A stretch of DNA of 64,000 bases, from the NCBI GenBank assembly GCA_030159075.1, contig BROG01000377.1, positions 62,001 to 126,000 on the forward strand, read 5' to 3'. This document shows positions 21,895 through 34,810 of this stretch, in pieces. The stretch's first letter is position 1. Every line of letters begins with the position of its first letter. Made by a program: the position numbers and the translations under genes. The notes below the pieces were generated by a model. That model ran no database searches. It was not told where the DNA came from and saw nothing but the letters and a program-made list of their open reading frames with translations. This stretch comes from Atrina japonica. Taxonomy: Eukaryota > Mollusca > Bivalvia > Pterioida > Pinnidae.

Positions 21895-22150
21895 CAGTGT
21901 AAAAGATGGACCTCTGGAAATTCAGAGGTGGGATCAGGTGTCACGGAGAAGTAAGCATTCCCTGTTGACCGGCCACACCCACCGCGAGTTCAGTCAAATT
22001 GAAATGAGATGAATAAAAATATCAATCCACGTCACAATAGACACAGACGACTCAACAATCATTATCGAACAGATAACTCAACATTACATTGTTTGAAACA
22101 TAGTAATCGCACAAAAGTCCATTATACCAACCGTAAATTTTGCTGAACGT
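21895..22150 (+). mobile_element. MITE-E internal fragment
   Basis: GATGGACCTCTGGAAATTCA, GCATTCCCTGTTGACCGG, CAGTCAAATTGAAATGAG, then ATCGAACAGATAACTCAACA and ACCGTAAATTTTGCTGAAC as in the copy at 48348. Both TIRs absent. Confidence 0.65.
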
Positions 22151-24234
22151 TGACATCAAACACGATTCCATATGACAGTGAAAACAACTTATCAGTACAA
22201 AGTTTGCCTCTCTATATGAAATGCTCATATGTGGAACACACACTAACATATCGGATCAATTATGGGATATATAAAACATATGCAAAGGATGGCAGGGCAT
22301 TACTACTAAATGTTAAGACCATTATGATAGGAAAGCCGTGTTTGGACGCATAAAAGCGCGTACTTTGTTGTATACTCTACGAAGGGTGAGATTTGTGGTT
22401 CTGTTGACAACAACATTATATGTGTGAAACCATTATATTAGCGAACGCAAAACAACAATAAACATTTAATCTTAACATCTATACGCTTGGCAAACGTTAA
22501 CGAGTGACAGGACTTCCTTTTAAAGCCCTACTACTACTCGCGCCAATGACACAGGAAGAGAGATTTCGAGAGTGTATGTGGGTCCTTTAAGAATGTCATT
22601 GAATGCTTCCTTTTTCTTCAGGTTCTTTAAGTGTACCACTACTTTACCACACGAAAAAAAAACAACAAACGGCACAACATAGAGTTCCTATATTAAGAGA
22701 TGATGGGACAAGCGTCAGTGTGGAACAAGGGCGAGCGAACGAGAAACTTCATGCCGAAGTTCTAACAACTGACAATGTACCTATGCCTTGAAACCCATGC
22801 CTGAAATATAACATGCTCAATATACTTTCCCAAAACAACAAATAAACAGAAATTGGCATAAATTGATTTATTACTGTGTTTAAGAGAAACACTGACTCTA
22901 ATTTAATGAATGATACCAAAAATACAAAAGCACATTCGAATATGAAACCAAAAGAAGTATTGAATAAGGTGATTGTACAGTCCCATGCCAAAAGTGAGTC
23001 AACTTAAATCAACTTTTTAAAACTAAATTGGCTTGCCTCATGTTCTTAATGAAATTTTGTAAACTTTTGCAAATTAATGTTGAAGTCTATCAACTATATT
23101 TCTAAATTTGTGCGGAATGTGTAAGTTTCGTTTCATGAAAACTGCAATTCTTTGTAAGGACAAGCGCAATTTGCATCAATGTAGTAAAATAGCGTCAACA
23201 AATCACTTGAAAAACTGTTGCTTCTCAGAAATAAAATTTCGAAAGAAACCAATATCAGATGATGAATAGACCTTTTTGTAAATATGTATTTGTTTTATAA
23301 GATCTGCCACAGGCATTACTGTGTGTGCAGGTACTTGAAACACTTTGATATAACATAGAAAGCTATAGGGAAAAACTGCGATAGTTGAGTCATTTTTGGC
23401 ACAGTGATGTAGCATCGCATTTCAAATACATGCAATAAAGTGATTAGATATCCTTCATATAGTGAATTTTATTCTTGTCATGTCTGCTCTTTTGAAATTT
23501 GTTGTTTACTGTCAACACTCAGTGTTTTATCCTGAGTACAGAACAAATAAGATGGACAAATTGTTTAAAAGTTTAAATTGTGTATATATTGTTGTTGGTT
23601 GTACTAAAGTCTGGCAACCATGTTTTTACTCATTCACCTCTAAAGACACATTTAGGCTGATGTAAGTCATTAATTTACAGAAAAGTCCATTGTTTTTCAG
23701 GGGTGAATTTGTTAATTCAGTGAACATGTAATTGGTAAGTTCCAAAACCAGGAATCATGCAAATACAATTGCATTTATCGCTTGACCTGGGTCATGTCGA
23801 TCCAGGCACTTAAATAATTACTCTAGGTGTACTTATTTTAGCGTATTCTAATATTAGCGCTTTTGGTGCTCAAGTCATTGCGCTCATTCAAGGGCAGCGC
23901 TTAAATTTCTACATCCTGTCATTCTATATTCATGACAAAGCTAATGAAATTACTTGCGCGAATTTAAGATAAAAAGTCTATACCCCCAAGAGCGCTAAAA
24001 TATGATTGCGCAAATTTAAATACACATACAGTAGCTCTCGAATAGAATGCTACCATTCCAAAAATGGACGGGCGATTCTATTCACTTTTGTGGTGTTAAA
24101 TGTATATCAGGCTTCACATGTTATGATGCGTTATTGTTCACTGGAGCAAGTGGATATTATGACAATAGGAACATGTCCTCTTGCTAATGTGATCTAAATG
24201 TTGTTATACCACATTACCTACATTGAAAATCGTC
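22151..24234. other. Intergenic, nothing firm
   Basis: 2.1 kb of AT-rich DNA. At 23840-24030 AGCGCT-type and TTAGCG/CGCTAA motifs recur in both orientations and may be a decayed palindromic element. No coding sequence is supported. Confidence 0.5.
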
Positions 24235-26140
24235 CTGGGCACGAAGTCAACAAATTTACTCAATACTCAAGCTCAACTTTTATTTCATTGTTTTTACTAA
24301 GTAATCGTTTGTAAAACTTTTGCGTTTGAGTGATTAGGAAACATATCATTTTTCTTCAGTCACATTCAAATGTTTTGCGTCACACTTGTCTTGATTTTCA
24401 TGTAAAAATGAATAAATCCGTTGAGTACGGTACTCAAAATCTGAGTACTTACTCAAACAATTTTTTGTAAATATTTCTGAATTTTTTTTAAATGAGCAAT
24501 AATCCTTATCGTCAATCACATACTTTTCAAATTGGAGCTCAACCGATGAAGTCTAATTGACAGAAACGATATCGTCTTGAGCATTGTAACTTTGGTATTA
24601 TGTTTATAATATTTATAACCACTAGGTCGTTGCCACTGCTGGTGGACCGTTTGAGTCCCAAGGGGTATACATAAACCTAGTACCTGGTATTTCGGTACCA
24701 GCTGTTCATCTTATACTAAAGTAATATTTGGCACTGTTAACACCATTTAAATTCTTAAATTTTTCTAAAGCTAAGATAGTCATTTTTTTTACTGTGGTTA
24801 CTCTTAGACGGATTTGGCTATACCTTTAGAGATATTATTTGGCCTTGTATGATACCATTTTTTAGAAAAAAATCACATACTTTTCAAATTGGAGCTAATG
24901 AAGTTTAATTGACAGAAACGATATCGTCTTGAGCATTGTAACTTTGGTATTATGTTTATAATTTTTATAACCACTTGCTGGTGACCGTTTGAGTCCCCGA
25001 GGGTATACATAAACCTAGTACCGGATTTCGGTACCAGCTGTTCATCTTTATACTAAAGTAATATTTGGCACTGTTAACACCATTTAAATTCTTAAATTTT
25101 TCTAAAGCTAAGATAGTCATTTTTTTTACTGTGGTTACTCTTGACGGATTTCGGCTATACCTTTAGAGATATTTATGATACCATTTTATCTTTAGAAAAA
25201 ATCACATACTTTTCAAATTGGAGCTCAACCGATGAAGTCTAATTGACAGAAACGATATCGTCTTGAGCATTGTAACTTTGGTATTATGTTTATAATATTT
25301 ATAACCACTAGGTCGTTGCCACTGCTGGTGGACCGTTTGAGTCCCCGAGGGTATACATAAACCTAGTACCTGGTATTTCGGTACAGCTGTTCATCTTATA
25401 CTAAAGTAATATTTGGCACTGTTAACACCATTTAAATTCTTAAATTTTTCTAAAGCTAAGATAGTCATTTTTTTTACTGTGGTTACTCTTAGACGGATTT
25501 CGGCTATACCTTTAGAGATATTATTTGGCCTTGTATGATACCATTTTATCTTTAGAAAAAATCACATACTTTTCAAATTGGAGCTCAACCGATGAAGTCT
25601 AATTGACAGAAACGATATCGTCTTGAGCATTGTAACTTTGGTATTATGTTTATAATATTTATAACCACTAGGTCGTTGCCACTGCTGGTGGACCGTTTGA
25701 GTCCCCGAGGGTATACATAAACCTAGTACCTGGTATTTCGGTACCAGCTGTTCATCTTATACTAAAGTAATATTTGGCACTGTTAACACCATTTAAATTC
25801 TTAAATTTTTCTAAAGCTAAGATAGTCATTTTTTTTACTGTGGTTACTCTTAGACGGATTTCGGCTATACCTTTAGAGATATTATTTGGCCTTGTATGAT
25901 ACCATTTTATCTTTAGAAAAAATCACATACTTTTCAAATTGGAGCTCAACCGATGAAGTCTAATTGACAGAAACGATATCGTCTTGAGCATTGTAACTTT
26001 GGTATTATGTTTATAATATTTACAATATAGTTCTATATAACATTGCCAGTTAAGGAATAAATCGTGTGTGTTTAGCTTAAAATCGTGAAATTAAAGTTAA
26101 TTGAGCTTGAGTACAGAGTAAATAAGGTATTTTCCAGCAC
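24235..26140. mobile_element. MITE-F copy carrying a satellite array
   Basis: Left TIR CAAATTTACTCAATACTCAA, right TIR TTGAGCTTGAGTACAGAGTA. The left arm follows the copy at 14383 through AAATGAGCAAT; the tandem array then occupies 24515 to about 26025, and a short right arm leads to the TIR. Total about 1.9 kb versus 362 bp for the satellite-free copy. Confidence 0.72.
24515..26025. repeat. ~360-bp satellite, about 4.3 units
   Basis: Units begin at ATCACATACTTTTCAAATTG: 24515, 24872, 25201, 25561 and 25922 (partial), giving lengths 357, 329, 360 and 361. The third and fourth are nearly identical, which implies recent amplification; the second has deletions, including one at GGTCGTTGCCACTG. 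Each unit holds TACCTGGTATTTCGGTACC, a short inverted motif. No open frame is maintained. Confidence 0.95.
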
Positions 26141-26786
26141 AGATCAAGGAAATGTATGCGCGTGACCCCCGTTCCAACAGGTTATATGAATTGGACATTC
26201 TAGTGCACTCTGTTTGCATCGCGTTATCGTATCACTAAATAGGTATCGAAATTGACAAATTCTTATGATAATCAGTCACTATCATTAAGCGCCTCAATAT
26301 AATCAACAAAGTATTTTGGTCACAGATAAAGGTAAGAGCCAGCATAATTCAACGTTTCATGTCGTTTCTGTCATTAAAATGCTACTTTAAAATGTGCAGG
26401 CATTAGAGTAGGGTTATCATTTGACTGTTTTACACGCCTCGCGGTAAAATGGATATTTCTGACTGGGGAATCGTCGATACCCTGTCAGTTTTTGTAAAAC
26501 GGTCACATGGTAACTCCTAATTCTCACTGAGACTATTTTGTACTCTATTAATTTCAATGAGTACAGGATAATACAGACTACAGTTAAAGTAAATTGTCTC
26601 CAAATTTTAAACATCTTGGACTTCTCTGAAAACAGGCAATTTTTCCATTACATTATATTGACACCAGGTCTGTTATTCTTTTTTCCAATGCCGCCTGCTT
26701 TCCAAACTAAACTCTTTGTCGTTTCAGAATCAATCAAAGATATCTGTTTATTGGTGTTTCGTTGTGTCAATCACATGATGTCGGGC
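26141..26786. other. Intergenic, nothing recognised
   Basis: 3' flank of GPCR B. Confidence 0.5.
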
Positions 26787-26792
26787 TTTATT
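26787..26792 (-). terminator. Poly(A) signal of GPCR B
   Basis: AATAAA on the minus strand 25 bases past the GPCR B stop (plus strand TTTATT). Confidence 0.55.
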
Positions 26793-26817
26793 ACAGTTTT
26801 TGTAATTTGAACCGATC

Positions 26818-28020
26818 TCAAACAGATCTAGCTTCTGTCTTACGCAGACATTTGCAAAAGAAGGCTTTCATTTCTTCCTTTAGACGAACGTCAAACATAC
26901 CATAAATGATAGGGTTGGCTACATTATTGAGGATGTAAATTCTATAAAGAAAAATATGAAATCTGAATTCATTAGTGGACATTGTTAACCAAAAGTTATC
27001 ATTGAACCATTCTCTCACCATAATGTATATCCGCGGTGTGTAAGCAAGTAAATATATCACCGATATGAGGAAAAACATAAAAGAAAACCGGATATTTTCC
27101 TTTTTGTGCCAAAATCCTTCGTACTGATGAGCACTGGAAATAATGTTGATGCTCAATAAGGAATTTAAAGAGTCGGATTTTGAATTTGTACCATTTCTGT
27201 TTTCATACTTATGTAATTTCTCCAACAAACTTGTAGGCCTGCTGTTTCCTAGGTTGTTACTATCGATACTGGTTGTACTCCTTAAATGAGCTGGTTTCAC
27301 CGAATACATGACGGCCATGCTTTGTTTACGGAAATTATGTTGTTTGTACAGAGCTTTCCCAACCATCGAATAGAGAACAATTACGGTTGTTCCACCACAT
27401 ACACCTATTAAAATCATAAAAATATCAAACGACATCTGCAGTGTTAAACTAACTTCTGTCAATTTCCCACACGTTGAGAATATTAGAGTGTTATTTCTGT
27501 CATAAAAAGACACGTGGCCGTACAGGAAAAGACTTGGAACTGCAATCAAAGCTCCACTGAAAACGGATATAAAAATAGAGACCCTTTTCCAGTGTAATGT
27601 CATTTGCATATGAAATGGCTTACATATCAGTCTAAATCTGTGAATTGAAATTACAATCAACAAAATCCCTGATGAAAAAACGAAGACTTTTGTAAGGAAC
27701 CATACAACCTTACAGAACAGGTCGCTGTGAGAGTTCATAGGTTCCAAGTCCAACACGATACCAAAGACAGATCCGAGAGTACATACTGCTATATCCAGAC
27801 TTGCCAAGTAAGTGATAAAATATCGATTTTCCTTGTCTTTCCTTTCCACGATCTTGTATTTGTAGAAAAATATTATCACTACATTTCCAAATATACCACA
27901 CACAAGGTAAACAAACAGTATGATGATGTCAGGGGTGAATACACTAAGCAGTAGATGTTCCTGTTCTTCTTTGTCCAGTTCTGATCTTGTGTACCAGTCT
28001 TTTAAATCTGCTCCTTCCAT
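26818..28020 (-). CDS. Rhodopsin-like (class A) orphan GPCR B, intronless, 400 aa
   Basis: ATG at 28020 chosen; the open frame extends 26 codons further but without an ATG. TM1 ~30-53 (GIFGNVV), TM2 with LASLDIAV Asp, C103 at the start of TM3 and C184 (FSTCGK) in loop 2, a long third intracellular loop rich in Ser/Asn, TM6 with LLAYTPR in place of CWxP, TM7 LNNVANPIIYG and a basic tail with CKC that may be palmitoylated. The DRY position reads HRF (127-129). Paralog of A and C: all three share the WFLTK segment after the TM3 Cys, PxGxQM after TM3 and the LYRxYIxNN TM7 entry. Probably couples to a G protein at the plasma membrane; ligand unknown. A poly(A) signal lies just downstream. No frame break. 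Confidence 0.93.
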   Translation of the reverse strand: MEGADLKDWYTRSELDKEEQEHLLLSVFTPDIIILFVYLVCGIFGNVVIIFFYKYKIVERKDKENRYFITYLASLDIAVCTLGSVFGIVLDLEPMNSHSDLFCKVVWFLTKVFVFSSGILLIVISIHRFRLICKPFHMQMTLHWKRVSIFISVFSGALIAVPSLFLYGHVSFYDRNNTLIFSTCGKLTEVSLTLQMSFDIFMILIGVCGGTTVIVLYSMVGKALYKQHNFRKQSMAVMYSVKPAHLRSTTSIDSNNLGNSRPTSLLEKLHKYENRNGTNSKSDSLNSLLSINIISSAHQYEGFWHKKENIRFSFMFFLISVIYLLAYTPRIYIMVREWFNDNFWLTMSTNEFRFHIFLYRIYILNNVANPIIYGMFDVRLKEEMKAFFCKCLRKTEARSV

Positions 28021-28265
28021 TTTATAAATTATTGTACAATCCGTCAAAAGTTGTTCACATTTGATAAACAAAACAACGTACTGCTGTATTAAAATCAAGT
28101 ACTATACACTGATGGTAAAGAGTGTATTATTATTAAACCTTGAGATAAACAGAAAAGACAATTGAAAGATTGTATTGTGTTTAAAGTGACTTCCGTATCT
28201 ATTGGCTATATTAACTTTTACTGTAAATTCAAATGGGCTGTTTTGCTGTTTTAATGAGACTAATA

Positions 28266-28304
28266 TAAAATATCAGACACCATAGTTTAAATCTACTGGC
28301 AGTG
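28266..28304 (+). repeat. MITE-E TIR scrap
   Basis: AAATATCAGACACCATAGTT followed by TAAATCTACTGGCAGTG resembles the MITE-E terminus. Confidence 0.45.
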
Positions 28305-28307
28305 CAT

Positions 28308-28904
<597 letters not shown>

Positions 28905-29105
28905 ATCGTAAATCGGTGATGTCGTGAAATGCACGGATCATGTACAAAATGCCCGAATGTAATATATCTCGTGATTCCGAGTTAATATTATTATAAATTG
29001 CTTAAATAAAAAGCTCTGAGATTGCTGATACAAGTCTCTTAAAAATGTGTTTCATAAATAAAGTTCTACTAAAATGCCTACGGCTATCGCAAGGATTGAA
29101 GTAAT

Positions 29106-29128
29106 TTATATATATATATATATTTATA
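29106..29128. repeat. (TA)n flank of MITE-A
   Basis: Short TA run immediately left of the MITE. Confidence 0.9.
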
Positions 29129-29303
29129 CAGTAAAACCTGTATATAGGGGCCACCCAAAGGACCAGAAAATATTGACCTTTATGTGCAGGTGACCCTTAT
29201 ATACAGGTTCAATTTAGCTGAAGTATGCAGTCAAGGGACTTGAAAAAAACTGGCCTTTATATACAGATAATCCTTATATAGAGGTGGCCACTATAGCAGG
29301 TTT

Positions 29304-29307
<4 letters not shown>
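29129..29307. mobile_element. MITE-A copy inside a TA array
   Basis: CAGTAAAACCTGTATATAGG...CTATAGCAGGTTTTACTA. Inverse orientation relative to the copy at 49205, with which it shares most of its length. Flanked by TA repeats on both sides. Confidence 0.9.

Positions 29308-29367
<60 letters not shown>
29308..29367. repeat. (TA)n microsatellite
   Basis: About 30 TA units to the right of the MITE. Confidence 0.95.
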
Positions 29368-29369
<2 letters not shown>

Positions 29370-30049
29370 GGTGATATTGTACATAGAGGAGTAAGAAACC
29401 CCTATATCCTAAATGAATATCTCCATTGAAGAAGGCGTGTTTTGGTCATCTTTGCAAATATTAATTTTCTCCCTCTTGCTTGTGATTATTGCACTCAACC
29501 CGTACCGTGGGAGCAAAAGAAGGTTTGGTATTCTTTTGCCAAATGAATGTTTGGTTTCTCATCATTTTAACAAATAATTTGTAAACTTTAGACGCTCGGT
29601 TAAAATTGTAGTGTTGCAGAGTTATCGTTTAGACATGCAAAATGAGCCTTCTCATTGACAGCTTAATTCATTTTTTAATACGAAAAGTCAAACAAAACGT
29701 TGGATTTCACAAATTTTATTCTTACACAGAGAAATAACATTTAGGCAGAAAATAATGAAGCAATTATTATTTTCACTTATCATTAAATAGATAACCTTAA
29801 TGAGTGGGCTTTTATATCCTGTTAAATGTAGTTCAAGGGTGCTTGGTATGGTCCCATAAGTTATTCTTATGAATGTTTTATTGTGAGAGCCAAACGACTC
29901 GTCAGTAAACTACACGGACAGGGATACGGTGTTGAACGCTTGAAATCGTCACAAAGATGTTTTATGGTCGATACTGGGGTATTGTTAAACAGCATAAAGT
30001 GCCCCTCTCACAAATGTTAGATTGTAGTCGGGAGCGCGACCACATACAA
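29368..30049. other. Intergenic, nothing recognised
   Basis: No supported feature. Confidence 0.5.
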
Positions 30050-30265
30050 TTAGTTCATTTCGCCAATCAGATTTGGTGCTGAGTGATGGCCTTTTCACCG
30101 AGCTTTCCCTTTTCACCGAACATGACCTTTTCAACGAACTCGAGAGATTTCCATGGAACATTTGCGATGGATGTGGGATGCTAACAGGGGGCGCTGACTC
30201 CTTCCGGACACCTTGTCCCCTCCGTTTGGAATTCGCAATTTTTCTTCGTGTTGAGACCGTTTTTG
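30050..30265 (-). repeat. Repeat-M copy, antisense
   Basis: Reverse complement of the family at 33596, 38910 and 44920: CTTTTCACCGAACATGACCT, CCATGGAACATTTGCGATGG, CTCCTTCCGGACACCTTGTC, TTGTGTTGAGACCG-like end. Confidence 0.7.
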
Positions 30266-30282
30266 ATATCTAATTTGTCGTT

Positions 30283-30550
30283 TTCGATACTAAAGTAATA
30301 TTTGGCACTGATAACACCATTTAAATTCCAAAGTTTTCTAAAGCTAAGATAGTCATCTTTTTTACAGTGGTTACTCTTTGACGGATTTCGGCTATACTTT
30401 TAGATTTATTATTTGACTTTGTATGATACCACTTTCTCTTTAAAAGATACATATACATTTTAAATTTGAGTTCAACTGATGAGGTCTTATTGACAGAAAC
30501 GATCGCCTTGAGCATTATAACTTTGGTGTTATGTTTATAATATTTCTTAG
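30283..30550. repeat. Dispersed relative of the 360-bp satellite
   Basis: CTAAAGTAATATTTGGCACT through AAGCTAAGATAGTCATC and GACGGATTTCGGCTATAC to TTATGTTTATAATATT follows one satellite unit with about 15-20% divergence. Single copy, outside any TIR element that I can see. Confidence 0.85.
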
Positions 30551-31356
30551 GGTCTTTTGGTTCCGGTCGTTCATTGGTATTTCTTCTATGGCAATGTTAT
30601 CTCTCTTATGTAATTTACAGAGGCTTGCTATAGTGGTCAGTAGATTTCCCACTATTTAGTTTTTAACTGCCTTCTTGAATGACCTACATAGAAGTAACTA
30701 TATTCAGCACTCAGAATTAACGTGTATTGGATTAGCTACAGCCTGCTGACCTTTGATAAATGTAAGTATATATACATACTTATATGTATGCAATTTTGTT
30801 TTCATATATATCTAGCTGTTGAGTTTCAAATTAACTTTAATTAAAACATAGTATTTTAGTCAAAGTACGTGGCATATCAGTGGTTTTTTGTACTTCAAAT
30901 TATTCATTGACATATCATGAAAAGAGTATATACACGCGGACCCAGATCCTCAATACATTATTCATAAGCCATTATGTTCCTAATACAGGTTTTTCATAAA
31001 AATACGAAAATCTATATTAATAAGTATTATAATATATAAATTAAGCTTTTATTTGACTAATATCTGTTAGATTCTGTACTAGTAGTATTTGCTTGATTTT
31101 CAATGCCATATTATTGTATTTCAGTTAGGGGCTGTCAGGAAAAACAAGTTTTGCAGTGGAGTGACAGACAGTGAAATTGAAAAAAATCATAAAAGACTGA
31201 CTGAGGTATGCCAAGGATTGGGATGGGAAGAGGAGGCGAAGAGGAATAAAAGAAAGAACGTGAACAACTAGAAAAAGAAAGAGAGGATGCCAGCCAGGAC
31301 TGATAATATATTAAAATTTAAACATATTCTCTGAAATTTTCATTTTATTTCAACGA
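30551..31356. other. Intergenic, nothing recognised
   Basis: No supported feature. Confidence 0.5.
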
Positions 31357-31620
31357 AGGGCCAACATTGGGCCAACCCAACTAACCAGATGACAATTGAC
31401 AATGTTGGTTGTGAGTTGGCTTACAGTTTTGCCTACGTTGGCCCAACATTTAGCCAACCAAACAAATCGGATACATAAGTTGTCTGTATGTTGGCTAATG
31501 GTTGGCGTACAATTTTGCCTACGTTGAACCAACGATATGCCATCATGTTGGACCAACGTGGGGCCGATGAGCAAAATGACATCGGGCCAACGCTGGACTT
31601 CCAACTTTGGCCCAACATTG
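31357..31620. repeat. GTTGGCCCAAC-type palindromic tandem repeat
   Basis: TTGGGCCAAC/GTTGGCCCAAC blocks recur about every 30-60 bases in alternating orientation (for example GCCTACGTTGGCCCAACAT, GGGCCAACGCTGGACTTCC). Strong hairpin potential. Confidence 0.75.
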
Positions 31621-32344
31621 AAAAAAATATTGTGGAATTTTGGGATTTAATTGTTGATAGATGTTGGAATCCTTTATTGCTACGACTACAAGTGCCGTCA
31701 CTTTCGTGTAGGCTGCTTTTCACATCTGGCATCTAGCACTGCATAGTATCTAGATTCCAGGTCATATATATAAGATAAAATGTTTAACAGGAAGTTCTCT
31801 GAAGTTGCATACTATTATGACAAACGGAAACAGAAAGAATCAACTCCATAAAGGTCTATTGACCCATACCAGTAAGAAAAGTTACCCGTTTTCCAGATAA
31901 CTTTTTTATGGATCTAGAAAAGGCACAGTAATATTTTTCATCATAGAAAAATGACCCAGGATTTTCTACCATAGAAAAATAACCCAAGTATATTTTCACA
32001 ATCGAAAAAACAAATATTCAACAGTTAATAATGACCATGTCGTTCAAGTTACACGTGTTTTAGTAGGTTGAAATTATAGCTATATACATGGAATTGTATG
32101 GTGTTTGCAAACAGTGCAATTTCGTCTAAAAAAACGACGTTTTCGATGGCATAAGAAGTTTACAAAGCGCAATGACGATCCTACTAATAGTATGTTCCTT
32201 AAAAGTTCCTCTAAAACAACTACTAATTGACACGACAATTTTCTTTTCTGTCATATAAACAACTGAAAAATCCGACATAGTGATTCCTAGATTTGCCATG
32301 AACTGTAAACAAACAGTATAGGTAGCCATATCGTCGTAAAACAA
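31621..32344. other. Intergenic, nothing recognised
   Basis: A short CATAGAAAAATGACCCAGG/ATAACCCAAG repetition lies near 31940-32000. Confidence 0.45.
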
Positions 32345-32658
32345 CGGTCCGGATTAGCTATACTCTTTCCTACACGTAATTTCATGTGCCCGAAATCACT
32401 CCTGCATATTTATTTATTATTCATGAAGCCTCAACCAATGCGAATAAACGGTCCTCGCGCATTCGTCAGCTAATCAGATCGAGGCTGTTAAACAACGGAC
32501 TTCGCGATAACTTCCGTTACCTTTCACAACTACTGTGATTGGATAAATTTTAACACACTTACTCCTTTATTAATATTCATTAGCTGCGAGTGATTTCGGC
32601 TACATGAAACCACGGGTAGGCAAGTGCATAGCGATTCCGGACCGTGGTTAAACGACTA
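32345..32658. mobile_element. MITE-C copy with ~60-bp TIRs
   Basis: GGTCCGGATTAGCTATACTC at the left pairs with the right end around GCATAGCGATTCCGGACCGT; the inner CATGTGCCCGAAATCACTCC pairs with GAGTGATTTCGGCTACATGA. Body motif GATTGGATAAATTTTAACAC is shared with the copy at 4941. Confidence 0.8.
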
Positions 32659-33595
32659 TAAGGGCGCCCATTTATATAAACATCTATGTACATTCGGGGG
32701 TTCTAATTTCTTTGTTTTGGAAGCCAAAATCAAATCGCCAAAAGCTCGAAAATTGTAACGACCCGTTTATCTTATACCCATATAGCATGGCGAGATGTAG
32801 TCTCGTGAACCATTTCTTGACCCGGACACGTTCAAATTTTAGGTATTAAAGAATAGCGACATTAAATTTACACTGACAAGAATAATCGTTCTTTCTTCTT
32901 ATCCTACCTACGAGTATGCAGTAGGGAATATACATTTTTTTTCCATAGAAATTGTCATAACCAAAAATTGAGTAGAATCATCCGCAAGATCATATAAAGG
33001 TTAATCCGCATAATCATATTTTGTGAAGTGGACAATACCTCTGTCAGCGAAGTACTTCTGAAGCCAATTCATTTTCCACAGATTCTATTCAATAGCAAAC
33101 AGCATTATGGTAATTACCTTGTTGGTAAATACATGTATACCTTCATAAATAATTCTACAATCAAACAGGCGATGGGCACGAATGAGTTAATCGATGGGCA
33201 CGAGTCAGCTAAAACAGTACGAGTCAACCAATTCACTTAGGTACGAGTTGTGATGTGATACGAGATGACAATATAACCTATATGTTGAACTTATTCATCT
33301 GAGGTTGCCTTGAATATCACGCAACTGCGTTTGTATTTATTGTCGTAAAAATCATTTTTTAAATCTTCAATCTCAGCTTACTAGAAATCAGAGAATCACT
33401 CAGAAGCGTAATTAATGGGAATATAATAACTTTATATGAAGATTTTGCAAAGCATATTGCCATTTAAAACAAAATTAACAACCTTACTGAGCGTAAATTG
33501 TCGGTCATGGGTCTTTCATTCTGTTATCGCCAACCTTCAGATGAAGGAAGTACCCGTACGACGTAAATAAAAATGACAAATTACCAATGGATAAT
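32659..33595. other. Intergenic, nothing recognised
   Basis: An open frame at 33028-33240 has no recognisable features. Confidence 0.5.
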
Positions 33596-33990
33596 CGAAA
33601 CTCCAAGTCCATTAGAATGCGATAAATTAAATATACAAATGATCTCAATATGAAGAACAATTGCGAATCCCAAATGGGATAAGACCTGGTGTCCGGACGG
33701 AGTTAGGTCCCCTGCCAGCATGCTTTACGCACCGCAAATGTGACATGAAAATCTTTCTAGTTTTGTGAAAAGGCCAAGTGCAGTGAGAAGGCCAACCTCA
33801 GTAAATAGGAAGATATAACAAAGCTCTCAACAGGAAGAACAATTGCGAATCTGAAACGGGTGGGACCAGGCGTCCGGAAGAAGTCAGGGTCCCATGTAAG
33901 CATACCACACCCGTCGCAACTGTTACATGGAAACCTTATGAGTGTGGTGAAAATATCAAGCTCTGTGAATAGGTAGATAAAACACCAAGA
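33596..33990 (+). repeat. Repeat-M, tandem dimer
   Basis: CTCCAAGTCCATTAGAATGC start, then two ~180-bp units each with AGAACAATTGCGAATC, GTCCGGA.G.AGT.AGG, CGCA.CTGT.ACATG and AAAGGCCAAG-type ends. Confidence 0.8.
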
Positions 33991-34149
33991 TAAACAACAA
34001 TTGCATACGTCAAAGTAGTTGAATTTTGCCGCACGTTAGCGAATCAAATCGCCAGTAGGCTTTATTATACGTTTTACATTTATAAAACATATATGTTATC
34101 TGTTAAGAAGCGAAGATCATGTGATAACTATAAACATGTAGTTGGATAG

Positions 34150-34193
34150 TGTGTGTGTGTGTGTGTGTGTGCGTGTGTGTGTGTGTGTGTGTG
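34150..34193. repeat. (GT)n microsatellite
   Basis: About 22 GT units with one C interruption. Confidence 0.95.
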
Positions 34194-34810
34194 ACAAAAG
34201 TTAGATTCGTACTCCAGCAGTGGAACACATCCTCATATACAAATTTGATCAGACGTAATGACATAAAGCTCGAATAAGAATCTTGATAAATGCGGTTGTC
34301 TTATGGTACAGCTAATATTGATGTTATACAAATCATACAGAGGTGACAATGGACAAATCAACAAATACTTGTAACCAATAGAACACACCTGCGACAATTG
34401 CCTATTGTGAAAAACTTATGCTGTACTACTGTTCAGAGAGCATCCTTCCTCTAATAGGAAGTGTGCAACACTGTTAGTTATTCTCAAAAGATAACGTGTC
34501 GTATTATTGTCTTCTCTCTCTATCTGTTATCAATAAAAGGATTATTGTCTACTTCAATGTGTATATTGTATCTATCAAACACATTGAAAACCTACAATTT
34601 GACTGTTCCTCCAATATTTGACAAGTGTAAAGATACTCTTATAAAACGCAATTATTTCAGTTATTTCTTTCTTTTTCATTACCATATACCAACATCACTT
34701 TCGTTGCACTTACAAAAATATTGATTTCGAGCTCATTTGTATTGGGTATTAAACATTTAATGAAATATGTTTCACCAGACGTTTGTCAGTCATAGATACT
34801 AACGCATATT
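34194..34810. other. Intergenic, nothing recognised
   Basis: No supported feature. Confidence 0.5.

Noticed and set aside
24515..26025. CRISPR-like array
   Set aside because: Units are 360 bp and contiguous without unique spacers, in a eukaryotic setting.
26818..28098. Longer GPCR B frame starting at 28098
   Set aside because: The extra 26 codons begin with TTG, not ATG. The first ATG is at 28020, which gives a length matching the paralogs.
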